Part shown: positions 21,216 to 28,980 of the stretch, piece by piece
How positions within the stretch are numbered: the stretch's first letter is position 1
How the letters are laid out: each line of letters starts with the position of its first letter
NCBI GenBank assembly: GCA_031258415.1
Contig: JAIRMW010000064.1
Location: 1-42,249, forward strand
Direction of reading: 5' to 3'
Length of the DNA: 42,249 bases
Origin: Prevotellaceae bacterium
Lineage (GTDB): Bacteria > Bacteroidota > Bacteroidia > Bacteroidales > UBA932
Notes under the pieces: generated by a model
Databases searched by the model: none
What the model was told of the DNA's origin: nothing
What the model saw: the letters and a program-made list of their open reading frames with translations, nothing else
Program-made: the position numbers and the translations under genes

Positions 21216-21251
21216 TCGCTGCAAAGATAGAAAAAAGAAAATTAAACCAGT

Positions 21252-21842
21252 ATGAATACAATTAAATACATTATTTTCACGTTGGTATGGATAGCCATAG
21301 GGGTGATGATCTACAAAGCGACTCAGTATCGCGAGGAGGTCGATCGTCTTTCGTCCAATCAGCGTTCGCTCTTGGAGCAGGTCGAGTTCTACCGGACGCG
21401 CGACAGTCTGAGCGCGGCGAGCGTGGAGGCGCTTCGGCTGAAGTCGTCGGAACTGGAGCGCTACCGCTCCGACCTTTCCGCCGAGGTGGAGGCGCTGCAT
21501 ATCAAGGTGCGGCGGCTGCAGTCGGTGGCGCAGACGGCGACGGCGACGGCGGTCGAGATACGGGAGGTGGTGCGCGACAGCCTCGTGTACGTGGCGGGCG
21601 AGGTCGATACGCTGCGGTGTGTCGAGTTTGCCGATCCGTATGTAACGTTTTCCGGGTGCGAGTACGGCGGGCAGTTTACCGGGTCGGTCGAGCTGCGCGA
21701 TACCTTAGTGCAGGCGGTGCATCGGGTGCCGAAGCGGTGGTGGTTCTTCCGGTGGGGGACAAAAGCGATCCGTCAGGAGGTGGTATCGAAGAACCCGCAT
21801 ACGACGATCGTTTACTCGGAGTATGTGGAGCTGAAAAAGTGA
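21252..21842 (+). CDS. DUF6549-like coiled-coil membrane protein, possible spanin
   Basis: 196 residues. An N-terminal transmembrane helix (5-21) is followed by a long coiled coil (about 25-110). The C-terminal domain carries FADPYVTFSGCEYGGQFTG, DTLVQAVHRVPKRWWFF, and VSKNPHTTIVYSEYVEL, the signature of DUF6549 proteins of Bacteroidota prophages. Topology and coiled coil resemble inner-membrane spanins (Rz), so a role in outer-membrane disruption with the holin and muramidase is plausible but unproven. Confidence 0.7.
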   Translation: MNTIKYIIFTLVWIAIGVMIYKATQYREEVDRLSSNQRSLLEQVEFYRTRDSLSAASVEALRLKSSELERYRSDLSAEVEALHIKVRRLQSVAQTATATAVEIREVVRDSLVYVAGEVDTLRCVEFADPYVTFSGCEYGGQFTGSVELRDTLVQAVHRVPKRWWFFRWGTKAIRQEVVSKNPHTTIVYSEYVELKK

Positions 21843-21849
21843 GACGGCC

Positions 21850-21908
21850 GGATGCGCGTCGCGCGGAGCATCCGCACAGCGCCTATACGAATGCGCCCGT
21901 TTTTTTTC
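21850..21908 (+). terminator. Possible terminator at the end of the virus genes
   Basis: A GGATGC/GCATCC hairpin (21850-21873), then a short GCGC/GCGC hairpin leading into CC-G-T8 (21900-21907). It lies between the last + strand gene and the convergent integrase. The stems are weak, but the T-run is clear. Confidence 0.4.
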
Positions 21909-22045
21909 GTATTTGTTCTTGGCTTTCCGGCGTTGTCGTGTTGGCATATATAGATGTAATATTCCGTCGCTGGAGGAAATCGTGCGGGCGTATGCCGAGG
22001 ATATGGTGATCGATACGAGCCGTATTTATATAGATAAGGGGTGAA

Positions 22046-23209
22046 TTAACCCCATACGCCATTAAAAAATTGCATGGCATCTTCAACCGACTCGTAGACC
22101 ACATGCGCATAGATGCGTGTTTGTTCAATCTTGCTGTGGCCAAGCAGTTCTTGGAGCGTAGCGATTTTTTCGCCATTGCTGATTAAAAAATTGGTAGCGA
22201 AGGTATGTCTGGCGCAGTGGAATGAGATGCGCTTGTCGATACCGACCTTTTTCATAATATCTTTTAAGAAAAGATTGGTTTTTTGGTCGCTGATGACATG
22301 AAACACCGGCGCGCCCGTGCGTGCGTTTGCATCGCGAATTAATTCTCGAGCACCTTGCGTAATAGGGATTTTAACGGTTTTTCCTGTTTCATTTTTCGTT
22401 TTTATCATTTGCACGACTATTGTATTGCCTACGATGTTTGCCCGTGAAAAAACTTTTATGTCGCTGTACCGAAGTCCTGTAAGGCAACTGAAAAGGAAGT
22501 ATTGCAGGACATTTTGCAAGTGTCCCGGGAGGGTGTTTGCTTTGTACAGCGCGATACATTTTTGCAACTCGACCGGACTAAGGTATTCCCGGACGGCAAT
22601 GTTCGGCTGTAGGCGAACGGGTTCAAATGGATTGCCGGATACAAGGCCCTCCTTTCGTGCGATATAGAAGTATTTTTTCAGCGGCTTCAGTGTTCCTAAT
22701 GTCGAAGAGGCTTTGTTTTTGCATGTAACCCGGCACCATCGTATCAGTTCCATGACCGTTGTTTCTGTGATGTCTCTTAATTGTAACTCCGGCGAAAAAG
22801 TCTTTATTTTTCGCAGCGCCGATAAATGCCGTTTATAGGTTCCGATAGCGTAATCCGCCTTATTTTCATTCAATTTTTTTAGCGCATAATCGAAAAATAG
22901 AAAATTCATCGTGTAATTTTCATACTCTCTCCGTAGTAGTTCCGGCGTGAGCGTCGAGAACCGCAGACGGTAACGTACAAATATTTCGTTGAGTCGTGCC
23001 TTGCAATTATTGATGATAAGGTTCTTATCTTTACTTTCCTTGGATGTCCCCTTGATGAAACCACGCGACAGGTCGATGTTCTCAAAACGTGTCGATACGC
23101 CCGTCTTAAAGCGTACTGGACGCCCGTCTACAACTGTGGACACATACACGGAATAAGTATTATCTGCTTTTTTCTGTCGCGGATTGATGTATAAAGTAAT
23201 TCTATTCAT
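22046..23209 (-). CDS. Tyrosine recombinase / integrase
   Basis: 387 residues. An N-terminal arm-binding region (ITLYINPRQKKADNTYSVYV), a SAM-like core-binding domain (about 95-200), and a catalytic domain. Catalytic residues: Arg in SCLTGLRYSD, His-x-x-Arg in HCARHTFATN, His in LLGHSKIEQT, nucleophile Tyr in RIYAHV. This is the phage_integrase/SAM-like type widespread in Bacteroidota mobile elements. It is transcribed toward the element and lies between it and tRNA-Gln, the classic position for tRNA-targeted integration. Confidence 0.93.
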   Translation of the reverse strand: MNRITLYINPRQKKADNTYSVYVSTVVDGRPVRFKTGVSTRFENIDLSRGFIKGTSKESKDKNLIINNCKARLNEIFVRYRLRFSTLTPELLRREYENYTMNFLFFDYALKKLNENKADYAIGTYKRHLSALRKIKTFSPELQLRDITETTVMELIRWCRVTCKNKASSTLGTLKPLKKYFYIARKEGLVSGNPFEPVRLQPNIAVREYLSPVELQKCIALYKANTLPGHLQNVLQYFLFSCLTGLRYSDIKVFSRANIVGNTIVVQMIKTKNETGKTVKIPITQGARELIRDANARTGAPVFHVISDQKTNLFLKDIMKKVGIDKRISFHCARHTFATNFLISNGEKIATLQELLGHSKIEQTRIYAHVVYESVEDAMQFFNGVWG

Positions 23210-23210
23210 G

Positions 23211-23334
23211 TTAGAAGTTTTTATCGATTATTCGCCTGTTTAAAGTTCAATTTTTTTTGATGGGTATGCCCTAAAACACCACAGCCCGCCAATATTGGCG
23301 GGCTTAGAAGTAACTTAGAAGCGCGAACTTCTAA
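23211..23334. promoter_or_regulatory. Candidate integrase arm sites and attachment region
   Basis: TTAGAAG(T) occurs directly repeated at 23211, 23304 and 23315, and inverted as CTTCTAA at 23328-23334. A perfect 22-bp palindrome AGCCCGCC-AATATT-GGCGGGCT occupies 23283-23304. Between the integrase start and the tRNA 3' end, such repeats are expected for integrase/excisionase binding. No second copy of the tRNA 3' end is present in the window, so the exact core cannot be placed. Confidence 0.45.
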
Positions 23335-23394
23335 ATTTAACCCATTTAAAACACTGTATGCTATGCGATTACTCAAATAATCGCGGGCTTTTTG

Positions 23395-23465
23395 TTGACC
23401 TAACAGGATTCGAACCTATACAAACAGAACCAAAATCTGTTGTGCTACCATTACACCATAGGTCA
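23395..23465 (-). tRNA. tRNA-Gln (anticodon TTG)
   Basis: 71 nt. The acceptor stem TGACCTA pairs with TAGGTCA (discriminator A). The anticodon arm ACAGA/TCTGT encloses TTTTGGT, giving anticodon TTG. The T-loop is TTCGAAT. CCA is not encoded. A -7 box TACCTTTGC lies upstream at 23484-23492. The 3' end faces the integrase, so this gene is the probable integration target. Confidence 0.92.
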
Positions 23466-23483
23466 ATAGTGCGTTTTGCGGAT

Positions 23484-23492
23484 GCAAAGGTA
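23484..23492 (-). promoter_or_regulatory. -7 box of tRNA-Gln
   Basis: TACCTTTGC on the minus strand, 18 bp before the tRNA 5' end. Confidence 0.6.
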
Positions 23493-23680
23493 CAATTTTT
23501 TTGAAGATCGTCAAAAAGTTTGCACAAAATAAACCGTCCTCTCCCGATGGCAGGCGCCAGACCCTCCTCGGCGATAGACAATGACGAGGCCGCCGCCGCC
23601 ACAGGCCAATTGTTCATTATTTATTGTTCATTGGCTTCGGCCTCGCCTGTAGACGGTTTGACCTCCTTAACGGGCATTGC

Positions 23681-24121
23681 GTTGTCTCCCACGGAAGCTG
23701 CGTTGTCCTCCGCACAAGTCGCGTTGTCCTCCGCTCAAGCCGCGTTGTCCTCCGCGCAAGCCGCGTTGTCCTCCGCGCAAGTCGCGTTGTCCTCCGCGCA
23801 AGTCGCGTTGTCCTCCGCGCAAGTCGCGTTGTCTTCCGCGCAAGCCTCGTTGTCTTCCGCGCGAGTCGATTTATCCTCCGCACAGGCCAATTTATCCCCC
23901 GCGCAAGTCGCGTTGTCCTCCGCGCAAGCTGCGTTGTCCTCCGCGCAAGCTGCGTTGTCTTCCGCGCAAGTCGCGTTGTCTTCCGCGCAAGCCTCGTTGT
24001 CTTCCGCACAAGCCGCGTTGTCCTCCGCACAAGTCGCGTTGTCCTCCGCACAAGCTGCGTTGTCCTCCGCGCAAGCCGCGTTGTCCTCCACGAAAGTCTC
24101 GTTGTCCTCCACGAAAGTTCT
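23681..24121. repeat. 21-bp tandem repeat array (about 21 units)
   Basis: Units of the form GTTGTCCTCCGCGCAAG plus four bases repeat with an exact 21-bp period and no indels. Because the period is seven codons and the unit lacks stops, several frames on both strands are open (for example ALSSAQV, RVVLRAS, CAEDNAT). None has a convincing start and a sensible non-repeat part. It runs directly into the gene fragment at 24116. A second 21-bp array lies at 35468. Confidence 0.85.
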
Positions 24122-24265
24122 GCGGTGTATGTATCGGGCAACGACGTTTATGTGGCCGAATACGCAAAGAACCACAGCAACATCGACGTCGCCACCGTAT
24201 GGAAAAACGGGATAGCGGAAACGCTCGACGACGATGGCTGGCTGTTTTCCGTTTTTGTGAAGTAA
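24116..24265 (+). pseudogene. 3' fragment of a WKNG-repeat surface protein
   Basis: 49 codons reading SAVYVSGNDVYVAEYAK, then VATVWKNGIAETL and WLFSVFVK, then stop. The VYVSGNDVYVAG / VATVWKNG pattern is a repeated beta-propeller-like motif of Bacteroidota exported proteins. Here only the last repeat survives, joined on its 5' side to the 21-bp array. Frame and stop are intact, but no start is visible. Confidence 0.55.
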
Positions 24266-24284
24266 TTCATCCTTTATAAATCAA

Positions 24285-24323
24285 ACACCCCCCCGACAGA
24301 CGAATGCGCTATCGGGGGGGTGT
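24285..24323. terminator. Strong hairpin terminator
   Basis: ACACCCCCCCGA pairs with TCGGGGGGGTGT around a 15-nt loop. It lies between the fragment above and the convergent sugar operon, so it can serve both. Confidence 0.65.
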
Positions 24324-24330
24324 CCTCTTA

Positions 24331-24410
24331 AGAATTATGAGCTAAGAGTTAAGAGTTATGAATTATGAGTTATGAGTCGAGCTACGAGCTACGAGTTACG
24401 AGCAATCGCA
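24331..24410. repeat. GAGTTATGA-type microsatellite
   Basis: Short imperfect repeats of GAGTTA, GAATTATGA and GAGCTACGA with no ORF. The same style recurs at 32903-32960. Confidence 0.6.
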
Positions 24411-24436
24411 GGGGACTAACTCGTCGTTCTTATTTC

Positions 24437-25189
24437 TTATTTCAGCGGTAGCAGGTCTACCGATTTATAAAATATCTCGGCGGCTTCCAGTTGCAATAAG
24501 ATTTTTCCTTCGGCTACGGAAAGCTGGTAGGCTTCATTCACCAGATGCCCGTTTACATAATGCTCCGACCGATTGTCGAGGCAAATGATTTCGATGGTGT
24601 TCCATTCCGGGCGCGGGTTCTCGAAGTTGGCCGTGCGCACTACGCGGTACGGTTGGTTTTCCGGGCTGACGTTGGGCGATTCCAGCGTGCTTCCGCCCAC
24701 TTTGTAATAGTCGCCGCAGTCGTTCTCCTGCACCTGACATTCTACCGAAAGCGGCCACAGGTCGTCGGGCGCCGTATCGGGAAAATGGTAGAGGACGCCG
24801 CTGTCGCGCGGGTCGTTTTCGCGCGGGGGGTATTTTTTCTCGCCCCAGCGAAATACCACACGGAGGTAGTAATCTTTGTACGAGTCGTTGGTGCAGAGAT
24901 AGCCCATGTTTTCCCCGGCGAAATGCAGCACGCCGCTGTCTATCGCAAACGACCGGTCGGGGTCGTTGTTTCGGCCGTGGGCTTTCGTGTAGGTATACCA
25001 GCCTGACAGGTCGTGGCCGTTGAACAACGGGACAAGGCGAGCCGTGCCGTCGTTGACTTTAGTGAAAGCAGCCTTGTCTTTGTGCTCTTGCACGATGGCC
25101 GGGAGGTCGCCGGCCGGCTGCACGCAGGCATTGGCGACGATGCACGCCAGTGCCGCAGTAATGATCCAATGTGTTGATTTCATCATCAT
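24437..25189 (-). CDS. DUF1080 (3-keto-disaccharide hydrolase-type) lipoprotein, distal copy
   Basis: 250 residues. The lipoprotein signal has its lipobox at VANAC (Cys22). The DUF1080 beta-sandwich follows: LFNGHDLSGWYTY near residue 55, DSGVLYHF, SVECQVQEND, PEWNTIEIICLDNRSEHYVNGHLV, and the final LQLEAAEIFYKSVDLLPL. DUF1080 enzymes act on 3-keto-glycosides by lyase or hydrolase chemistry. It is the last gene of a seven-gene minus-strand operon and lies 42 bp after the sulfatase-like gene. There are three possible ATGs in tandem at the start. Confidence 0.85.
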   Translation of the reverse strand: MMMKSTHWIITAALACIVANACVQPAGDLPAIVQEHKDKAAFTKVNDGTARLVPLFNGHDLSGWYTYTKAHGRNNDPDRSFAIDSGVLHFAGENMGYLCTNDSYKDYYLRVVFRWGEKKYPPRENDPRDSGVLYHFPDTAPDDLWPLSVECQVQENDCGDYYKVGGSTLESPNVSPENQPYRVVRTANFENPRPEWNTIEIICLDNRSEHYVNGHLVNEAYQLSVAEGKILLQLEAAEIFYKSVDLLPLK

Positions 25190-25231
25190 ATTATTTTTTT
25201 TAAAGGGTGTATATTGTATAAAATATTTTTA

Positions 25232-27199
25232 TTAGTCGAGGCCTGTCTTTCGGTTCTCAATCATCCATTGCGAAGTCTGTAGCCATGAGAAAGCGACCTT
25301 CTTCATCTCGTCTCTCGTATCGGGGCAGGCGTTGCAGTAGTTCGTGGCGTCGGCGTCGCGGTATCGGTGAAGCCTGTCGGGCAGGTCTTTGTTGTAAAGG
25401 AAGAGCAGGCTGTCGGTGAGGCAGGCGAGCGTGTGGTCGGACGAGAAGACGACGTACCGGCGCGTGTCGTTCAACAAATCGATGCCCAACGTATTGTTGA
25501 CGCAATCAATGCCCAGCAGTGACGCCAGCGTGGGCGTTACGTCGGCCTGCACGCCGGGCGTGGCAATTTCTTGCGGCCGGAGGCCGGGCGCATATATCAT
25601 GAAGGGGATGTGGTGGTAAGTGAGGCTAATATCATATAAGCTGTTTCCGATGACGCACCCATGGTCGGCGATAAACGCGAAGACGGTGCGCGCATACCAG
25701 GGCTGTTCGGCGGCATACGCCATGAAGCGGCTCAGCGACCAGTCGGCGTATTCGGTCATCTGTTTGGGCAACTCCCTGTTGCGTGGCGTGAATCCCACAT
25801 CACCGGGCAACACATAGGGCGTGTGGTCGGAGGCGGTCATCATGGCCACGAAGAAAGGCGCCCCGTGCTGCGCCATCCTGTTTATTACCGGAATCGAGAA
25901 GCGGAACATAAACTCGTCGGGGACGCCCATGGAGCTCCGCACTTCCCTTGCCGGGTAATCCTTCTGCGAAATCACGGTCTGCACATCGTTGCTCAACAGG
26001 AAGCCGTTCACATTATCGAACTGGTCGTCGTGCGGGATGAAGAACGCCGTCTGATACCCATTTTGATACAGGATGTTCGGCAGTCCGGCCATTTTCCCGG
26101 TGAAGTACTGCATCAAGGCGTGTTTCGTCATCAGCGCGGGATGGCCGAACAGTACGCTGTATATCCCGTTGTGCGTGTGGATGCCGGCGCTGTACATGTT
26201 GCTGAAGAAATACGACTGCCCGGCGAGCGAATCCAGGAAAGGTGTCAGTTGGTCGCAGTTCCCGAAGCGTGCCATTTTTCCGGCCGCCAGTCCCTCCATG
26301 ATAATCAGCACCAGATTATGCCTTTCGGCGAAGGGGTGCGGCACGAGCCGGCGTGCGATGGGCGAAAGGCTGTCGAGCGCCGGCTCGTGATGCAGCAGTT
26401 CTGCCATGCAGGCAAGGGCTTCCTCGTCGGGGATCCATGTCAATTTCTGATTGGCGGTGTGCCGGGCGTCCATGCAGCTTCGCATGAACGAGAACACGGG
26501 GTTCAGCCCCAGCTGGTTGATGAGCGGGTTGTTGGAAAAGTAGGCCGTGCCCACCCTGATAGGCGATTTCTTCGCAATGCGTCCGCGTATTCCCAGGAAC
26601 ATGACGCCCCAGAGCAGAAGCCCCGCGCCTATCCACAGCAGCACGTTGGGCGTCCATCCCCGCGGACGCGGCAGGCATGCCAAATGACGGCGCCGTATTC
26701 GTTGCATCAGAAACACATACGCACCGGTCAGGAAAACAAAAACGAACAGGAACAGCACAAAACGCGGCTCCGTGAATACTATGCCGAACACCATGGCGGG
26801 CGTATCCATCCACGTAAAAATACTGTTGTTTAGCCGTGTAAAAAAGTGGTTGAAAAACGGAATATCAATGGCGCACAGGAGGAACGAAAGCGAAAAGAGT
26901 AGCGTGATGAGTATATATCCGGCACGTAGCACCAGAGGTGTCAAACGGCCAAGCCACAGCAGCACAGTGGCGATTATCACCGGAAAAAACAGGATGTAGC
27001 ACGAGATGACCGTGTCGAACCTTACGCCCATCCACAGCGCCCGCCCCACAAGCGACCATTTCGCCGCGCCCAAACTATAGAGCCCGTCTACATGAAACGC
27101 GAGGAGCAGCAGGCGGAACAAAGTGAAAACCCCCATCGACAAAAGGTAAATGCGAAGGAGGTTATAAAAATTGCGCCTGAGGATTCCTGGTTTAATCAT
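25232..27199 (-). CDS. LTA-synthase-like membrane sulfatase (phosphoglycerol or phosphoethanolamine transferase family)
   Basis: 655 residues. About five transmembrane helices occupy the first 170 residues, then a periplasmic sulfatase-fold domain. The catalytic Thr is probably in AGIHTHNGIYSVLFG. Metal ligands are suggested by LVLIIMEGLA, ASDHTPY and IADHGCV. The family transfers phosphoglycerol or phosphoethanolamine to glycolipids or glycans. Inside a sugar-degradation operon it may modify or strip a substituent from the substrate, or be an unrelated passenger. It sits 7 bp after the TIM-barrel gene. Confidence 0.85.
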   Translation of the reverse strand: MIKPGILRRNFYNLLRIYLLSMGVFTLFRLLLLAFHVDGLYSLGAAKWSLVGRALWMGVRFDTVISCYILFFPVIIATVLLWLGRLTPLVLRAGYILITLLFSLSFLLCAIDIPFFNHFFTRLNNSIFTWMDTPAMVFGIVFTEPRFVLFLFVFVFLTGAYVFLMQRIRRRHLACLPRPRGWTPNVLLWIGAGLLLWGVMFLGIRGRIAKKSPIRVGTAYFSNNPLINQLGLNPVFSFMRSCMDARHTANQKLTWIPDEEALACMAELLHHEPALDSLSPIARRLVPHPFAERHNLVLIIMEGLAAGKMARFGNCDQLTPFLDSLAGQSYFFSNMYSAGIHTHNGIYSVLFGHPALMTKHALMQYFTGKMAGLPNILYQNGYQTAFFIPHDDQFDNVNGFLLSNDVQTVISQKDYPAREVRSSMGVPDEFMFRFSIPVINRMAQHGAPFFVAMMTASDHTPYVLPGDVGFTPRNRELPKQMTEYADWSLSRFMAYAAEQPWYARTVFAFIADHGCVIGNSLYDISLTYHHIPFMIYAPGLRPQEIATPGVQADVTPTLASLLGIDCVNNTLGIDLLNDTRRYVVFSSDHTLACLTDSLLFLYNKDLPDRLHRYRDADATNYCNACPDTRDEMKKVAFSWLQTSQWMIENRKTGLD

Positions 27200-27206
27200 G
27201 TCGGTG

Positions 27207-28091
27207 TTATCGCTCGTCGGCGTAGCTCGCCTTCACCAGCGGGCAAGTCAGCAGATAGTCCAAACTGATTTTAACGCTTTCGGCGGGCGTGTGGTTATAG
27301 TGTTCCACTTCCACAATCAGAAATTTTGTTCCGGCGACGTCGGTGTTTTTAAAGATGGCGTCGAAGCCCACCATGCCGCTTTGCCCCAGTTCCTTGTGGT
27401 CTTTGATATGAAGCAGGGTGAAGCGTCCGGGGTATTTTTGAAAGTATTCCACCGGGCTTTTCCGCCCCATCACTGTCCAGTATACGTCCATCTGGAAAAA
27501 GACCAAGTCGGGGTTGGTATGCTCCAGCATATAGTCGTACATCAGCGTCTCTTCGATTTTGGTAAATTCGTGCGCATGGTTGTGGTAGCCGAACGACAGC
27601 CCGCGGTCTTGACACTTTTGGCCGATGGCGTTGTAGTAGTCGCAGTATGTTTGCAGGTCGGCCAGCGTTTTGGGGACTTCCATCCACGGCGCCACGATGT
27701 ATTGCATGCCGGCGGCCAAGTGTGCCTCGATGGCTTCGTCCCACCAGACTAACGAGGCGGAAAAGTCGTGGGTGCGCAACTCGTCTTCCGACAGCAGTTT
27801 TGTCGTATGCGACGAGAGCACGGTCATTCCGGCGGCTTCCACGGCGGCTTTAAAGTCGGCCGGCGTTTTGCCGTAAAATTTTCCATCGCCGTAGCTGGCG
27901 GCTTCTATGGCCGTATAACCGGCCTCTCCCGCTATTTTGATCGTGGCGTCGAAATCGTTTTTGAAATCTTCGCGCAGCGAATACAGTTGCAGGGCGATGT
28001 CTTTCTTCGGCAGCTGTGGCGCGGCCGGCGCGGTTGCACAGGCCATCCATAACGGCAAGGCAACGACAAATAATAAAAAGAATTGTTTCAT
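27207..28091 (-). CDS. Sugar phosphate isomerase/epimerase family lipoprotein (TIM barrel)
   Basis: 294 residues. The lipobox is LWMAC (Cys18). The AP-endonuclease-2/xylose-isomerase-like barrel starts ALQLYSLREDF. Metal ligands are visible in GYHNHAHEF, FQMDVYW, LLHIKDH and FLIVEVEHY. Such proteins accompany Gfo/Idh/MocA and DUF1080 genes in 3-keto-sugar pathways and probably catalyse elimination or isomerisation of a keto-sugar in the periplasm. The leader nearly matches that of the hydrolase gene upstream, 3 bp away. Confidence 0.88.
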   Translation of the reverse strand: MKQFFLLFVVALPLWMACATAPAAPQLPKKDIALQLYSLREDFKNDFDATIKIAGEAGYTAIEAASYGDGKFYGKTPADFKAAVEAAGMTVLSSHTTKLLSEDELRTHDFSASLVWWDEAIEAHLAAGMQYIVAPWMEVPKTLADLQTYCDYYNAIGQKCQDRGLSFGYHNHAHEFTKIEETLMYDYMLEHTNPDLVFFQMDVYWTVMGRKSPVEYFQKYPGRFTLLHIKDHKELGQSGMVGFDAIFKNTDVAGTKFLIVEVEHYNHTPAESVKISLDYLLTCPLVKASYADER

Positions 28092-28094
28092 TTT

Positions 28095-28940
28095 TTATGT
28101 AGTTAAAAATTGTTTTACCACTATTTCAAAAATTTCGGGGTGCGATCTAAAGGCGCCATGAGGAGCAAAAGGAATATTAAAAAAGATAGAATTTTTAATT
28201 TTTTTCGATAATGCTACGCCGCTTTCCAAAGTAAACAGGTCATCATCATTTCCTCTCACTATTAATGTCGGGACTGTTATGGTTTCTATATTTTCGTAGG
28301 GGTATCCCGACGCTGTTTCATCGACCCACATTTCCAATAAAAGCGTTGCGAGTTTGTCGAAATCAGGGGACGGATTGTTTTTTTCGTACCGTGCCTTCTT
28401 TTTCGCAAATCGTACCCGGCATGTTTCCGGCGTTAGTTCCGCAAACAGTTCCTTTGTTAATTCAATATCTTCCAAACTCCAAGTGGCGCCTATGGTAATT
28501 AATTTGCGGATCGAACTAATTCCTGCTTTAGCCAAACGATAACCAATAATTCCCCCATCACTGTACCCGATGATACTGAGTTGTTTTATTTGTAAATGAT
28601 TTAACAGGCCTTCCACATCTAATTGTAATCGTTCATAAGTCAACTTGTCTGTTCCCAACGTTGATTTCCCCTGCCCCCTGCTGTCCATTCCGATTATATG
28701 AAAATCATCACAGAACAGCGATACAATAGGATTGAAGTCTTCTATATCCCCAAATCCGCCATGTAGAAAAAGCAAGACGGGTTTCCCTTCATTTTTTATT
28801 TGTTCATAATAGATAGCAGCCCCGTCCATTTCCAAATAATCGCCTGAACGGTGATTAAATAGTTTACTGTCCCGGGGTTGCGTAGTGCACGCCATCCATA
28901 ACGGCCATGCAACGATCGACAGTAAAAAGATTTTTTTCAT
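28095..28940 (-). CDS. Alpha/beta hydrolase lipoprotein
   Basis: 281 residues. The lipobox is LWMAC (Cys18). FLHGGFGD is the oxyanion turn, MDSRGQGKS the next loop, GYSDGG the nucleophile elbow (Ser), VRGNDDDLF the acid, and FAPHGAF the His. The triad is complete. Proteins of this type cleave small esters or lactones, so in this operon it could remove an ester group or open a sugar lactone. AT-richer than its neighbours, which may mean a later insertion into the operon. Confidence 0.85.
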   Translation of the reverse strand: MKKIFLLSIVAWPLWMACTTQPRDSKLFNHRSGDYLEMDGAAIYYEQIKNEGKPVLLFLHGGFGDIEDFNPIVSLFCDDFHIIGMDSRGQGKSTLGTDKLTYERLQLDVEGLLNHLQIKQLSIIGYSDGGIIGYRLAKAGISSIRKLITIGATWSLEDIELTKELFAELTPETCRVRFAKKKARYEKNNPSPDFDKLATLLLEMWVDETASGYPYENIETITVPTLIVRGNDDDLFTLESGVALSKKIKNSIFFNIPFAPHGAFRSHPEIFEIVVKQFLTT

Positions 28941-28980
28941 TTGTGCAGGTATTTAAATGAGCGATGCTGTCGGCAAGGGG

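Noticed and set aside
21053-21265. 70-codon frame through repeat unit 6
   Set aside because: It is open by chance through a structured repeat; the equivalent frame is interrupted in the other units.
21935-22044. Short + strand frame ending PSLEEIVRAYAEDM...RIYIDKG before the integrase
   Set aside because: It looks protein-like over about 27 codons, but the upstream part has no plausible start and reads as random. It could be a gene remnant but cannot be supported.
23681-24121. CRISPR array
   Set aside because: The 21-bp units are contiguous with no spacers and no cas genes nearby. The same applies to 35468-35637 and to the fibre repeats.
23617-24215. Coding sequence for ALSSAQV, RLARRTT or CAEDNAT repeat proteins
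   Set aside because: Several frames on both strands are equally open because the unit is 21 bp and lacks stops. None has both a plausible start and a recognisable non-repeat domain, except the short WKNG tail listed as a pseudogene.
25661-26833. 390-codon + strand open frame
   Set aside because: It lies wholly antisense to the LTA-synthase-like gene, which has clear motifs; the product is His/Arg/Gln-rich without a domain.
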